Shown: positions 8,565 through 16,134 of the stretch, piece after piece
Layout of the letters: the number at the start of each line of letters is the position of its first letter
Numbering within the stretch: position 1 is the first letter of the stretch
Assembly (NCBI GenBank): GCA_017520675.1
Contig: JAFXFG010000020.1
Coordinates: 1-34,929 of the forward strand
From: Alphaproteobacteria bacterium
GTDB lineage: Bacteria; Pseudomonadota; Alphaproteobacteria; Rs-D84
Direction of reading: 5' to 3'
Length of the DNA stretch: 34,929 nucleotides
Position numbers and translations under genes: made by a program
Notes under the pieces: generated by a model
What the model saw: the letters and a program-made list of their open reading frames with translations, nothing else
Database searches by the model: none
What the model was told of the DNA's origin: nothing

Positions 8565-8589
8565 AAAATGCCCGTTTGGGCATTTTTTA
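8564..8589. terminator. Bidirectional terminator between leuS and the PcfJ/LRR gene
   Basis: AAAAAATGCCC - GTTT - GGGCATTTTTT: a symmetric stem with A-run and T-run, serving both convergent genes. Confidence 0.9.
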
Positions 8590-10449
8590 TATTTCATGGT
8601 TGTCATCAAAATGAATGATGGTGTGTTCTTTGGTTGGGGTTGGTATGTTTTCGATTCCTTGCCTAAAAGCATTTTTCTTTGAATTTTCTGGCGTTAATGG
8701 ATTTCCGTCCAATAATAATATTTTTCCCCCTATTTTTTCAGGTGCACCTGTCAGTGTGACTAATATGTTGTGGCTGCCATCAAAATCCCCGCCGACTTCT
8801 TTTGGTGCGCCTGTCAGTCTGGTTAATCGGTTGTGGCTGCAATCAAAATTACCGCTAACGTTTTCTGGTGCACCTGTCAGGCTGGTTAATTGGTTGTGGC
8901 TGCAATCAAATTTACCGCCGACTTCTTTTGGTACACCCATCAGGTTGGTTAATTGGTTGTAGCTGCAATCAAAATAACCGCCGACTTCTTTTGGTACACC
9001 CATCAGGATGGTTAATTGGTTGTGGCTGCAACCAAAATTCCCGCCAACATGTTTTGGTACACCTGTCAGGCTGGTTAATTGGTTGTAATCGCAATAAAAG
9101 TTCCCGCCAACGTTTTCAGGTGCACCTATCAGGCTGGTTAATTGGTTGGCGCCGCAACTAAAACCCCCGCCAACATGTTTTGGTGCACCTATCAGGCTGG
9201 TTAATTGGTTGTGGTCGCAATAAAAGTTCCAACCAACGTTTTCTGGTGCGCCTGTCAGGCTGGTTAATTGGTTGTGGTTGCAAGTAAATTCCCCGCCAAC
9301 TTGTTTTGGTGCACCTGTCAGGCTGGTTAATTGGTTGTTGTCGCAATTAAAATCCCCGCCAACATGTTTTGGTGCACCTGTCAGGCTGGTTAATTGGTTG
9401 TGGTAGCAAATAAAACTTCCCAGAATCGTTACGGTCGACATATCAGGCAGTTCTGTTAACCCCATATTAGACAAATCTAAATTGCCACGAAATACAAAAT
9501 TACGCGGTAGGTGCAGTATGCTGTAATATTCACCGTCTTGTTCAATCAATCCTGTGTTTTTTTTATCGCCACCCAGTTCAAATTTTTTTGATTTTATAAA
9601 TTCTTGAATCGCAGGCATATATTTTGCGACGGGTGCTTTGTTTTGTTTACCCTTGCATTGTTGAATTGTGTTGTTTCTAACCTCAAAAGTAGCGTGTGGT
9701 TCGCCACGTTCATCGCGGATTGAATATATTTGCATTGTGCCATTTTTGACGTTTTTATCATAGCCACCACTGCCTATGCAATGCCCCATATATTCGCTTT
9801 CAAAATCTAGTGCCTCTGGCGTGGTCAGGCGATATGCCGTCATATTATTTGGTAAATTCATAACAAATTCTGCACCAATTAAAGATTCGCTTAAAATCTG
9901 TTGCGCATTTTGTTTTTTTGCCAGATTTTCTGCCAGTTTTTCGTGCCATTCTTGTGCGGCAGATAATGCCTGTTCAAAAGTATTATATTCGTTTGTTGTT
10001 TTTAAATAATCGTATCTGATTTTGGGTTTTTGTTTTGTGTTTTCTGCGATTTTTATAACTTTGTCCACATACATTGTGGCGACATCATACAGGTAATCAC
10101 GCACAGTCGTAATATCGTTTTTTAACCTGTCTGACATTTTTGCACCATTAAATTGATAGACTTGTTCACCACGTGATAACAGTGTCTGGGCCCAGTCCGG
10201 TAGATTTGCAGAATCTTTTACAGGTATAAATGCAGGCTCGTTTTCTTGGGCCAAGATATAATTACGAACGCGCAGTTTGATGTATTGATTTAGAATACCG
10301 CGTACAATAGTGTCGCGATTTGCGACAACATAATCAACACTTTCGAATTCGCCATGTAATCCTTGGTTGGCTATCTGTGGGTTGCCTTGGAATGAAATAT
10401 CGGTTAAAAAATCATTTAATGCATAATCATTTAATAGATTCAATGCCAT
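8587..10449 (-). CDS. PcfJ-like protein with C-terminal leucine-rich repeats
   Basis: 620 residues from the ATG at 10449, chosen because AAGGAA lies just before it; an upstream in-frame ATG at 10482 lacks a ribosome site. The N-terminal half is largely helical. A PcfJ-like segment (around residues 225-295) has YMGHCIGSGGY, IYSIRDERGEP, ATFEVRN and CKGKQN, the pattern known from conjugative-plasmid and phage PcfJ proteins, whose biochemical role is undefined. The C-terminal third holds eleven 21-residue leucine-rich repeats of the form GxFxCxxNQLTSLxGAPxxVG, then a capping segment. No signal peptide, so it is probably cytoplasmic or exported by another route. LRRs suggest protein binding; the target is unknown. 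Confidence 0.8.
   Translation of the reverse strand: MALNLLNDYALNDFLTDISFQGNPQIANQGLHGEFESVDYVVANRDTIVRGILNQYIKLRVRNYILAQENEPAFIPVKDSANLPDWAQTLLSRGEQVYQFNGAKMSDRLKNDITTVRDYLYDVATMYVDKVIKIAENTKQKPKIRYDYLKTTNEYNTFEQALSAAQEWHEKLAENLAKKQNAQQILSESLIGAEFVMNLPNNMTAYRLTTPEALDFESEYMGHCIGSGGYDKNVKNGTMQIYSIRDERGEPHATFEVRNNTIQQCKGKQNKAPVAKYMPAIQEFIKSKKFELGGDKKNTGLIEQDGEYYSILHLPRNFVFRGNLDLSNMGLTELPDMSTVTILGSFICYHNQLTSLTGAPKHVGGDFNCDNNQLTSLTGAPKQVGGEFTCNHNQLTSLTGAPENVGWNFYCDHNQLTSLIGAPKHVGGGFSCGANQLTSLIGAPENVGGNFYCDYNQLTSLTGVPKHVGGNFGCSHNQLTILMGVPKEVGGYFDCSYNQLTNLMGVPKEVGGKFDCSHNQLTSLTGAPENVSGNFDCSHNRLTRLTGAPKEVGGDFDGSHNILVTLTGAPEKIGGKILLLDGNPLTPENSKKNAFRQGIENIPTPTKEHTIIHFDDNHEI
8728..9420 (-). repeat. Eleven 63-bp direct repeats encoding LRR units
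   Basis: Strict 63-bp period; for example GGTTAATTGG recurs at 8884 and 8947. Central units are highly similar at DNA level and edge units are diverged. Suited to unit gain or loss by slippage or recombination without breaking the frame. Confidence 0.92.
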
Positions 10450-10536
10450 AATAGGGTTTCCTTGATTGTTATATGTTTGCATATTATCATGATTAATATA
10501 TATAAAAAAGATAAAAAACGACAGGACATTTTTTTA

Positions 10537-10565
10537 TTGTTATGTTTGATGTTTTGGTGTATAAT
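10537..10565 (+). promoter_or_regulatory. Promoter of the surface-protein cassette
   Basis: TTGTTA (10537-10542), 17-bp spacer, TATAAT (10560-10565). Initiation near 10572 would give a leader of about 240 nt before the first ORF. Confidence 0.65.
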
Positions 10566-10812
10566 TTATGTTGACATGGTGAACATGCCATGTTGGGGTG
10601 TAACGACCCGTACTCTAAGCGTCCGATACGAAATTGGCGCGCCGTTTGGCGTGTTTTTTGTATGGTGGATGAATCTACTCCTGACCTCTGGTCAGGAGGG
10701 CTTGCGAATATACTGAATAAGCAGCACAATACTTAGAGATTGTCGTTAACCTCCTGACCACTTGAATAAAAAAATCGGTGGTTTTTTAATTGCAAAACTC
10801 AGGAGGAATGCA
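10566..10812 (+). promoter_or_regulatory. Structured 5' leader: candidate attenuator / RBS-sequestering switch
   Basis: Segments seen: a first hairpin ACATGG/CCATGT (10574-10593); a terminator-like hairpin GGCGCGCC-GTTT-GGCGTGTT plus T-run (10636-10659); A = CTCCTGACC (10678-10686); B = GGTCAGGAGG (10690-10699); C = CCTCCTGACC (10750-10759); a second terminator-like hairpin ACCACT/GGTGGT plus T-run (10757-10787) sharing bases with C; D = TCAGGAGG (10799-10806), which contains the Shine-Dalgarno of the next ORF. A pairs with B (3-nt loop), B pairs perfectly with C (10 bp), and C pairs with D (8 bp). These pairings exclude one another, the layout of a riboswitch or attenuator. No known riboswitch class was recognised; the signal is unknown. 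Confidence 0.65.
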
Positions 10813-11037
10813 ATGCATAAAAAACTTTTAATAACTTTCTTAATCTGCGCGCCAATGTCGGCGGTCGCAAATATTCCATCAACCGAATATGTTCAGCAAC
10901 AAATCGCGTCACAAATCGCAACCGCGGTATCAAGCAAAGTCGATACCAGCGCCACCGCGAATCAGACAATGGCGGGGACATATACAATAACTGGCACAGT
11001 CTATGCACCAACACCAACCCTGCCAACGGCGGAATAA
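10813..11037 (+). CDS. Small exported protein, 74 aa, first gene of surface cassette
   Basis: The start at 10813 is set by a perfect AGGAGG (10801-10806) 6 bases upstream. A Sec signal peptide (MHKKLLITFLICAPMSAVA) is followed by a short mature part beginning NIPSTEYVQQQIASQIATA, then a Thr-rich segment with TMAGTYTITGT and a Pro/Thr tail. The mature N-terminus resembles that of the next gene (both have an acidic residue-Tyr-Val, two or three residues, then Ile-Ala), suggesting a common origin or a shared targeting signature. The next ORF starts 17 bp downstream, so the two are cotranscribed. Function unknown; it may be a short remnant of a longer surface protein. Confidence 0.7.
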   Translation: MHKKLLITFLICAPMSAVANIPSTEYVQQQIASQIATAVSSKVDTSATANQTMAGTYTITGTVYAPTPTLPTAE

Positions 11038-11054
11038 TTTTTAGGGGGTTGAAT

Positions 11055-12173
11055 ATGCGAAAAATATTATTTGGTGTTTTTGGGTGCTTGGTGGCGGTTT
11101 GTGCGCACGCAGCACAAATTGTAAATGTGGACTATGTGCATAAATTGATTGCACAGAAATGGGATGTTTCAGTACCGATTAAGGCAGACAGTCCAATGCA
11201 GGTTGCAAATATGAAATACCTGCTGACGGCGGTGGATGTTGTAAATGAAATTTTAAACGGAGAAAAGACCACCGACTATGGTAATGGCGAATTTGCAACA
11301 CTTCAGGTCGCCGACACAGTCGCAACAATTCAAGCGGTGGATACATTGGTAAAGAAAATTGATAAAGGTCCAAAATTCACCCTGACCACCACACCGGACA
11401 CCAGCAGTTTTAGTTTTTCAATCAGTGCAGCGGGTGAATTTGTGATTGACTGGGGTGACGGCACAGTTGAAGCAATAACAAAACAAGACACAACAAACAC
11501 AACATATTCACATAGTTACGCCACTGCCAATACATATACAATTGGCCTCAGCGGTCAGGCAACAGCGTATGATACTGGCGGTTACACCGCTGCGATAAGT
11601 TTTTATAATTATAGAGATCCACAGTCAAAAAAAATCGCGTCAATCGATGGTTCGCTGGGGGCAATATTTGGAACACTCAGCAGTGATACAAATAACCAAC
11701 CTTTATTTGTTCAGACATTTCAAGATGCATCTAATATGACCGGTTCAATCCCATCTGACCTATTCGCGGGTATATCTGGCGCACCTGCAGAGGGGATGTT
11801 CGCCAACACCTTTTATGGTTGCAGTGGTTTGACTGGCGCAATTCCCGATGGATTATTTGGTAATCTAACTGGCGCACCAGCAAGTTCTATGTTCGACAGC
11901 ACCTTTAGTGGTTGCAGTGGTTTGACATCAATCCCGGAAAACCTGTTTGGTAATATTTCTGGTACGGCAAAGGGTAGTATGTTCACCGAAACATTCTATA
12001 ACTGCACATCATTAACTGGACCATCTGCGCGTATAAATGGACAATACCTGTATGAAATCTGGCCCAGCGTTACTGGTCTTTATGTTCTTAATATGTACGC
12101 GGGATGTATAGGGTTATCAGATTATTCATCTATACCATATCCATGGAAACCTAATGATAAAGAACCGTTATAA
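11055..12173 (+). CDS. BspA-like repetitive surface protein, copy 2 (complete)
   Basis: 372 residues from the ATG at 11055, with AGGGGG 6 bases upstream (a TTG at 11049 is in frame but less likely). Signal peptide MRKILFGVFGCLVAVCAHA; then a head region (about 20-105) with VNVDYVHKLIAQK and helices; a PKD-like domain (about 110-180, ISAAGEFVIDWGDG, SHSYAT); a linker with SLGAIFGTLSSDTNN; then three to four repeats of MFxxTFxGCSGLT-SIPxxLF; and the GPSARINGQYLYEIWP closing segment. It has one module, whereas copy 1 shows two. The C-terminus differs from copies 1 and 3 (ends in KPNDKEPL) although the 3' block beyond it is identical. It is exported and probably surface-associated; a binding role is inferred from the BspA family only. 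Confidence 0.85.
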   Translation: MRKILFGVFGCLVAVCAHAAQIVNVDYVHKLIAQKWDVSVPIKADSPMQVANMKYLLTAVDVVNEILNGEKTTDYGNGEFATLQVADTVATIQAVDTLVKKIDKGPKFTLTTTPDTSSFSFSISAAGEFVIDWGDGTVEAITKQDTTNTTYSHSYATANTYTIGLSGQATAYDTGGYTAAISFYNYRDPQSKKIASIDGSLGAIFGTLSSDTNNQPLFVQTFQDASNMTGSIPSDLFAGISGAPAEGMFANTFYGCSGLTGAIPDGLFGNLTGAPASSMFDSTFSGCSGLTSIPENLFGNISGTAKGSMFTETFYNCTSLTGPSARINGQYLYEIWPSVTGLYVLNMYAGCIGLSDYSSIPYPWKPNDKEPL

Positions 12174-12180
12174 GCCTGGA

Positions 12181-12244
12181 CCAGTTTCTGTGTCAAAGCA
12201 CAGAAGAAACACCGGCTTTCGTCCTCCCCGCCGGTGTTTTTTAT
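12181..12244 (+). repeat. Conserved 3' block with two hairpins (copy 2)
   Basis: 64 bases identical to 1496-1559 and to 34535-34598 (reverse complement). Contains the small TTCTGTG/CACAGAA hairpin and the AAACACCGGC/GCCGGTGTTT terminator with T-run. Sequence before and after it differs from the other copies. Confidence 0.92.
12207..12242 (+). terminator. Intrinsic terminator of BspA-like copy 2
   Basis: Same stem-loop and T-run as after copy 1, lying inside the conserved block. Confidence 0.85.
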
Positions 12245-12249
12245 AAAAG

Positions 12250-12277
12250 TTGACATTAGTTGTGTTTGTGCTAATCT
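12250..12277 (+). promoter_or_regulatory. Promoter of the 404-aa orphan gene
   Basis: TTGACA (12250-12255), 16-bp spacer, TAATCT (12272-12277), directly after the cassette terminator. An AAGGA site follows, about 8 bases before the ATG at 12300. Confidence 0.65.
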
Positions 12278-12299
12278 TTTTTCAAAAAAGGATTGTGTT

Positions 12300-13514
12300 A
12301 TGATACGTGAAGAGTATTTAAATTTAGATTTTATGTACAAGTTTATTAATACTTTGTGTAAGCGCGATAGTTATGTTTTAACGGATTTTGATTTTGGAAT
12401 GTTAACGCATAATAAAATAAAAGATGTGTCATGGGTTCTTCAAAATGGATACGGATACAATATGGTGTATAAGTTTAAAGTATGTAAAATACCAAAGATA
12501 GAACTTCGTGGTGGCTGGGGTGGTTTTTTGTCGGACTTAAAATTAAATTATCAGGAATTTTATTTTGATTTATCAAGTGAAACAATTATGGATTATGAAC
12601 CTGATAAAACACACTTTGTTAAAAATCCACCATTTTTTAATTTAAATAATCAAATATATTATGGAATTTATAGTCAACCAAAGTATTTAAAGTATCATTA
12701 TAGTAAAGCGCGAGATTATTTGAATAGTGGGGATATGGGTAATTATATGAAGTCAATGGATATTGTAGTGCAGAATATACTGTCGCCACATAAACATCTT
12801 GATCGAAAGCGAAGTTATTGTGGTGATTATGATTGCCCTTATAGTAGTCGCGAATTGGAACAGATTGTTTATAAAGATGGTACTAGCCAAGAAAAGCTTC
12901 CTTGGTTAAACTATGAAGATAAATATAGTTGTTTGTCTATTCATGAAGATGGCGCGCCTGTGTTTTATACAAATAATGTTCTTGAATTAACTGCGCCATT
13001 GGCAGATGATATTTGTCGATTACAGAAACATATGTATGAATATGTTGATTATAAGTTAAGACCTATTTATGATAGTATCTGTTTGTTAGGTACAGCAGTA
13101 GAATATTTGGCTGAGTTGCGTTTGAATGATTTGCGAAGCCTGGCGACTGTTCTTGAACCGCTTAGGTGGCATGCTAGGCATGATATTTTTATTATGACTG
13201 AGAAGCCTGCTTATTGTATACCATGGCTTAATTATGCTCGTCCACAAGATGCAGAAGAGTTTTATGATTCACGTAAATCAGGTGAATTGTCTCATATAGG
13301 GGTTGTGAAGGAAATCTGTGATAAAGCAAATGAAGTTACAGGTGTTGCTGTTGAGCCCTTGCCAGAACTTTCGTTAGAATCAAAGAATCTGTATAATCAA
13401 ATTAAACAGAATATGCAAAAACTTACACCAGAAAATATGTCAATAGATTCTTTGGTTAATATTTCGAGATTGCTGAATAAAAAAATAACCTATTCATCAC
13501 AAGAACAACGATAA
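12300..13514 (+). CDS. Hypothetical protein, 404 aa
   Basis: Not recognised. Start chosen at 12300 (MIREEYLNLDF) because a consensus-like promoter and AAGGA lie just upstream; the open frame extends back into the upstream terminator. No signal peptide or membrane segment, so probably cytoplasmic. Rich in Tyr, Asp, Asn and Lys. The phrase PWLNY occurs twice (KLPWLNYEDKY near residue 201 and IPWLNYARP near 308), hinting at an internal duplication. A CGDYDCPYSS cluster lies near residue 175. It is more AT-rich than its neighbours and stands alone between the surface cassette and the minus-strand operon, which may point to acquisition. Confidence 0.75.
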   Translation: MIREEYLNLDFMYKFINTLCKRDSYVLTDFDFGMLTHNKIKDVSWVLQNGYGYNMVYKFKVCKIPKIELRGGWGGFLSDLKLNYQEFYFDLSSETIMDYEPDKTHFVKNPPFFNLNNQIYYGIYSQPKYLKYHYSKARDYLNSGDMGNYMKSMDIVVQNILSPHKHLDRKRSYCGDYDCPYSSRELEQIVYKDGTSQEKLPWLNYEDKYSCLSIHEDGAPVFYTNNVLELTAPLADDICRLQKHMYEYVDYKLRPIYDSICLLGTAVEYLAELRLNDLRSLATVLEPLRWHARHDIFIMTEKPAYCIPWLNYARPQDAEEFYDSRKSGELSHIGVVKEICDKANEVTGVAVEPLPELSLESKNLYNQIKQNMQKLTPENMSIDSLVNISRLLNKKITYSSQEQR

Positions 13515-13515
13515 T

Positions 13516-13551
13516 AAAATATCCCCAGACAGAATTTGTTGGGGGATTTTT
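13516..13551. terminator. Terminator between the 404-aa gene and the minus-strand operon
   Basis: ATCCCC/GGGGAT stem with a loop of about 15 nt and a T-run on the plus strand; an A-rich flank could serve the convergent operon too. Confidence 0.65.
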
Positions 13552-13565
13552 ATGATTGTTATATT

Positions 13566-14018
13566 TTATTTTTGTTTTGTGGTGGTTAGTGTTTTTAACA
13601 ACTGGGTGATTTGTTGTGTGTTGTTGGTTTTTTCAACCCTGTCGTGCAGGCGGTCGTCTGCCATATTTAACAGGTGAAAGAACAGTGGCGCGCGCGCACG
13701 TGTAAATATGCTGATGGGATTGAATTTTGACCTGTTAAAGGCGCGACCAACATTGTGTTTGGTGTATGCACCGAAAAGATATCGTTTGTTATGGTATAAC
13801 TCAATTATGCCCTCTTTTTCCAACCACAGTTCATCTGACATATTCCATTCGGGGGCGCCATGGGGTGCCTCTATGATTAAAACAAGTGTGCCATACGCAG
13901 GGTGTGCAGATTTAATGCGATAACTGGTTTTGTAAGTTTCGCTGGTGTTTTGAATGTCAATGAATTTATTGGTAAGTATGGCCTGTGTAATGTCGTATAC
14001 TTCGAAAATAGTTTTCAT
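13566..14018 (-). CDS. Hypothetical protein, 150 aa, last gene of the bactofilin/rpiB operon
   Basis: Not recognised. An AAGGA site precedes the ATG and the gene starts 23 bp after the rpiB stop. No signal peptide; predicted to be a mixed alpha/beta cytoplasmic protein (IEAPHGAPEWNMSDELWLEKEG; FGAYTKHNVGRAFNRSKF) with a Thr/Lys-rich end. Its position suggests it is cotranscribed with rpiB and the wall genes, but nothing ties it to a pathway. Confidence 0.7.
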   Translation of the reverse strand: MKTIFEVYDITQAILTNKFIDIQNTSETYKTSYRIKSAHPAYGTLVLIIEAPHGAPEWNMSDELWLEKEGIIELYHNKRYLFGAYTKHNVGRAFNRSKFNPISIFTRARAPLFFHLLNMADDRLHDRVEKTNNTQQITQLLKTLTTTKQK

Positions 14019-14041
14019 ATTGCGTGTCCTTGTGGTTGCGG

Positions 14042-14488
14042 TTATGAAATCTTTTCGATTCTGCGGATGCGACGTTCAACTGCGTCAAATGGACTTTCCA
14101 AGAATGTTTGTGCGCATAAAAATGCAACTTCGATGTCTAAATCGTCTGCTGCCAATGCCAAAACATTTATGTCGTCGTGAAAACGGTCGTCGCGTGCCTG
14201 AGATGGATTGTCGCAACGCGATGCGCGTATGTGGCGATATCTGTTCGCAGCAATCATTACACCGGCACCTGTGCCACAGATGATAATGCCACGTGATTCT
14301 GGGTCGTCAATCATAGCATCGGCAAGGCTTGCCGCAATATCTGGGTAATCAACAGATATGTTTGGATTGTCAACCCCCAAATTTACGATATTGTACCCCA
14401 ATGCAGACAGCATTTCAATTAAGTATAATTTTAGCCCTGCCCCACGATGGTCGGCAGCAATAAAGACTTTGGATACGGTTTTATTCAT
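14042..14488 (-). CDS. rpiB: Ribose-5-phosphate isomerase B
   Basis: 148 residues from the ATG at 14488, chosen for the GGAGAG just upstream and because the family begins near KVFIAADHRG. It interconverts ribose-5-phosphate and ribulose-5-phosphate in the pentose phosphate pathway. Seen: AADHRGAGLK (substrate site), DYPDIA, ICGTGAGVMIAANR with the catalytic Cys, RASRCDNP, and NVLALAADDL. The start overlaps the bactofilin stop by 8 bases, so translation is probably coupled. The RpiB/LacAB family also contains galactose-6-phosphate and allose-6-phosphate isomerases; without a sugar operon nearby, RpiB is the best reading. Confidence 0.9.
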   Translation of the reverse strand: MNKTVSKVFIAADHRGAGLKLYLIEMLSALGYNIVNLGVDNPNISVDYPDIAASLADAMIDDPESRGIIICGTGAGVMIAANRYRHIRASRCDNPSQARDDRFHDDINVLALAADDLDIEVAFLCAQTFLESPFDAVERRIRRIEKIS

Positions 14489-14852
14489 TTTTCTCTCCTG
14501 TAGTATTTGTTGAATATGTGTGTTTTTCAAGTTTACATTCTAGGCCAGTGTTGCCGGTGATGTTCAGTGTGCGATATGTTAATGTGCCGGTCATCTTGGC
14601 CGCGTTAAAGATGTTTGCAGTGTTCACTGTTGCACCGCCGTCAAGTGCGCCATGCAAGAATAATACAGGGGTTTTTATTTCGCCAATAACATGTCCGCCA
14701 CGTCCGATTACAACCGTTTCTGCAACAATGTCGCCAATGACTTCGCCATGAATTTGAACGGTGTGGTCTGTCTTGATGTTGCCTGTTAATTTGCACCCTG
14801 CCCCAATGACAGTTGGTGATTGCTTTTCAGTAGAGTTTGTAAATGCTAGCAT
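14481..14852 (-). CDS. Bactofilin
   Basis: 123 residues. The repeating beta-helix pattern is typical (TVIGAGCKLTGNIKT, HGEVIGDIVAETVVIGRGGHVIGEI, and later TVNTANIFNAAKMTGTL), with short unstructured ends. Bactofilins polymerise into cytoskeletal filaments at the membrane and recruit cell-wall enzymes. The gene lies 4 bp after an M23 peptidase, the classic partner arrangement in proteobacteria, so a role in local peptidoglycan remodelling or cell shape is likely. The Cys-containing C-terminal region is poorly conserved. Confidence 0.9.
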   Translation of the reverse strand: MLAFTNSTEKQSPTVIGAGCKLTGNIKTDHTVQIHGEVIGDIVAETVVIGRGGHVIGEIKTPVLFLHGALDGGATVNTANIFNAAKMTGTLTYRTLNITGNTGLECKLEKHTYSTNTTGEKNE

Positions 14853-14856
14853 TGTT

Positions 14857-16134
14857 TTATTCGTCCTTTACAAATTTTGTTGGGTCAAAGGGTGCGCCTT
14901 TGTACCTGATTTCATAATGCAGATGTGGGCCAGTTGAACGACCAGATGACCCCGCCAGACCAATAACTGTTCCTGGGCGCACCCAGTCGCCACGCGAAAC
15001 AATTATTTGCGATAGGTGTGCGTATAGTGTTGAAAACCCAAGCCCATGGTCGATTTCAACCGTTGTGCCATATCCAACGCGTTCCCCAGCAGAAACCACA
15101 CGACCAGGGGCAACCGCCATTAATTCTGTGCCGATTTTGCCCGCAAAGTCTATGCCACGATGCTTTTTAGGCTTGCCAGTAAATGGGTCGTTGCGCGTAC
15201 CGTATTCTGATGTTATGCGGGATTTTACAGGTTTGCCAAGTGGTAAAATCTCGTTCAGGCGTTTTAAGCCGTTCCAATGTTCCAGTCCATCCGCCAGTTT
15301 TTGGTATTTGTCGTCCATTTCTTTGTCAAATTCAATCGGTGAAAATACAGAACCAACAAGTGGATTTGTGTATTTGTTTGCGTTGCGTAAAAGGGTCTTT
15401 TGTGTCAGGCCAAGTGATGCAAGTGTGCTGTTGATACGCTTGATATTCTGTTGCAGTTCGCCAGTATTGTCTTTGGTTAGGGTTTCTATGCGTTCAACCA
15501 GAATATTATCTGCGTTGGCAATTTCATTCATAGATTCAATCAATTTTGTGTTGCGACGCTTTAGTTCTTCATTTTCGGCACGCGTTAATTCGTATTCGGC
15601 AGATAATTCAGATAATTTCGTGTATTCTGCAGCATAATCTTCGTTTTTTAGCATTTCCGCAATGCGGGTGCGTAAAAAGTCTAATTCGCCCCAGGTCTTG
15701 ATGCGAGTGTTCATCAGTTTTTCTTTCTCGGCAGGTTTTATGTCGGGGGTGTTTAGAATCTTGTCGTCAATTACATTTAAATCGCGCGCCAGATTATTAA
15801 ATTTAGTCAGGTAGGTTTGTAAATCTGTCATATGTCTGGAATGGGTTTCGCGCTCGGATTCTAGTTGCTGGGTGCGCATCTGTAATAAAGGACGATGATA
15901 GATAAATACATATGTTGACCATAATGCCCATAAAATTAAGCCAATCTTGCCAACAAATCGTGTGAAACGCCAAAAACTGCTTTGTTCATAAGTGTATACA
16001 TTGCCACGCGGTGTGTCCATTACTGTAAATTCGCGTGGGGGAAATATACGCACAATAATTCGCCATATCGCACGAAATGGCGAAGTGATAAATGCCCATA
16101 GCGATGTAAAATATCTGGTTATAAAGTTTATCAT
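14857..16134 (-). CDS. Membrane-anchored M23 peptidase (LytM/peptidoglycan endopeptidase)
   Basis: 425 residues. A basic, amphipathic N-terminal region is followed by one membrane segment (about 58-78, GLILWALWSTYVFIYH), a long coiled coil (about 85-235), a linker, and a C-terminal M23 domain (about 305-420). Zinc-site motifs are intact: HRGIDFAG and GPHLHYEI, plus STLYAHLS. The catalytic domain would lie in the periplasm and cut peptide cross-links. It is upstream of the bactofilin and overlaps the methyltransferase stop by 4 bases (ATGA). The domain order matches bactofilin-linked M23 enzymes that direct cell curvature or stalk/pole growth in other proteobacteria; the shape outcome here is unknown. 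Confidence 0.92.
   Translation of the reverse strand: MINFITRYFTSLWAFITSPFRAIWRIIVRIFPPREFTVMDTPRGNVYTYEQSSFWRFTRFVGKIGLILWALWSTYVFIYHRPLLQMRTQQLESERETHSRHMTDLQTYLTKFNNLARDLNVIDDKILNTPDIKPAEKEKLMNTRIKTWGELDFLRTRIAEMLKNEDYAAEYTKLSELSAEYELTRAENEELKRRNTKLIESMNEIANADNILVERIETLTKDNTGELQQNIKRINSTLASLGLTQKTLLRNANKYTNPLVGSVFSPIEFDKEMDDKYQKLADGLEHWNGLKRLNEILPLGKPVKSRITSEYGTRNDPFTGKPKKHRGIDFAGKIGTELMAVAPGRVVSAGERVGYGTTVEIDHGLGFSTLYAHLSQIIVSRGDWVRPGTVIGLAGSSGRSTGPHLHYEIRYKGAPFDPTKFVKDE

Noticed and set aside
8615..9346. Plus- and minus-frame ORFs over the LRR repeats (115, 97 and 62 aa)
   Set aside because: They are periodic shadows of the 63-bp repeats in other frames.
10462..10716. Plus-strand ORF of 84 aa
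   Set aside because: It begins inside the divergent PcfJ/LRR gene, crosses the promoter and the structured leader, and has no ribosome site.
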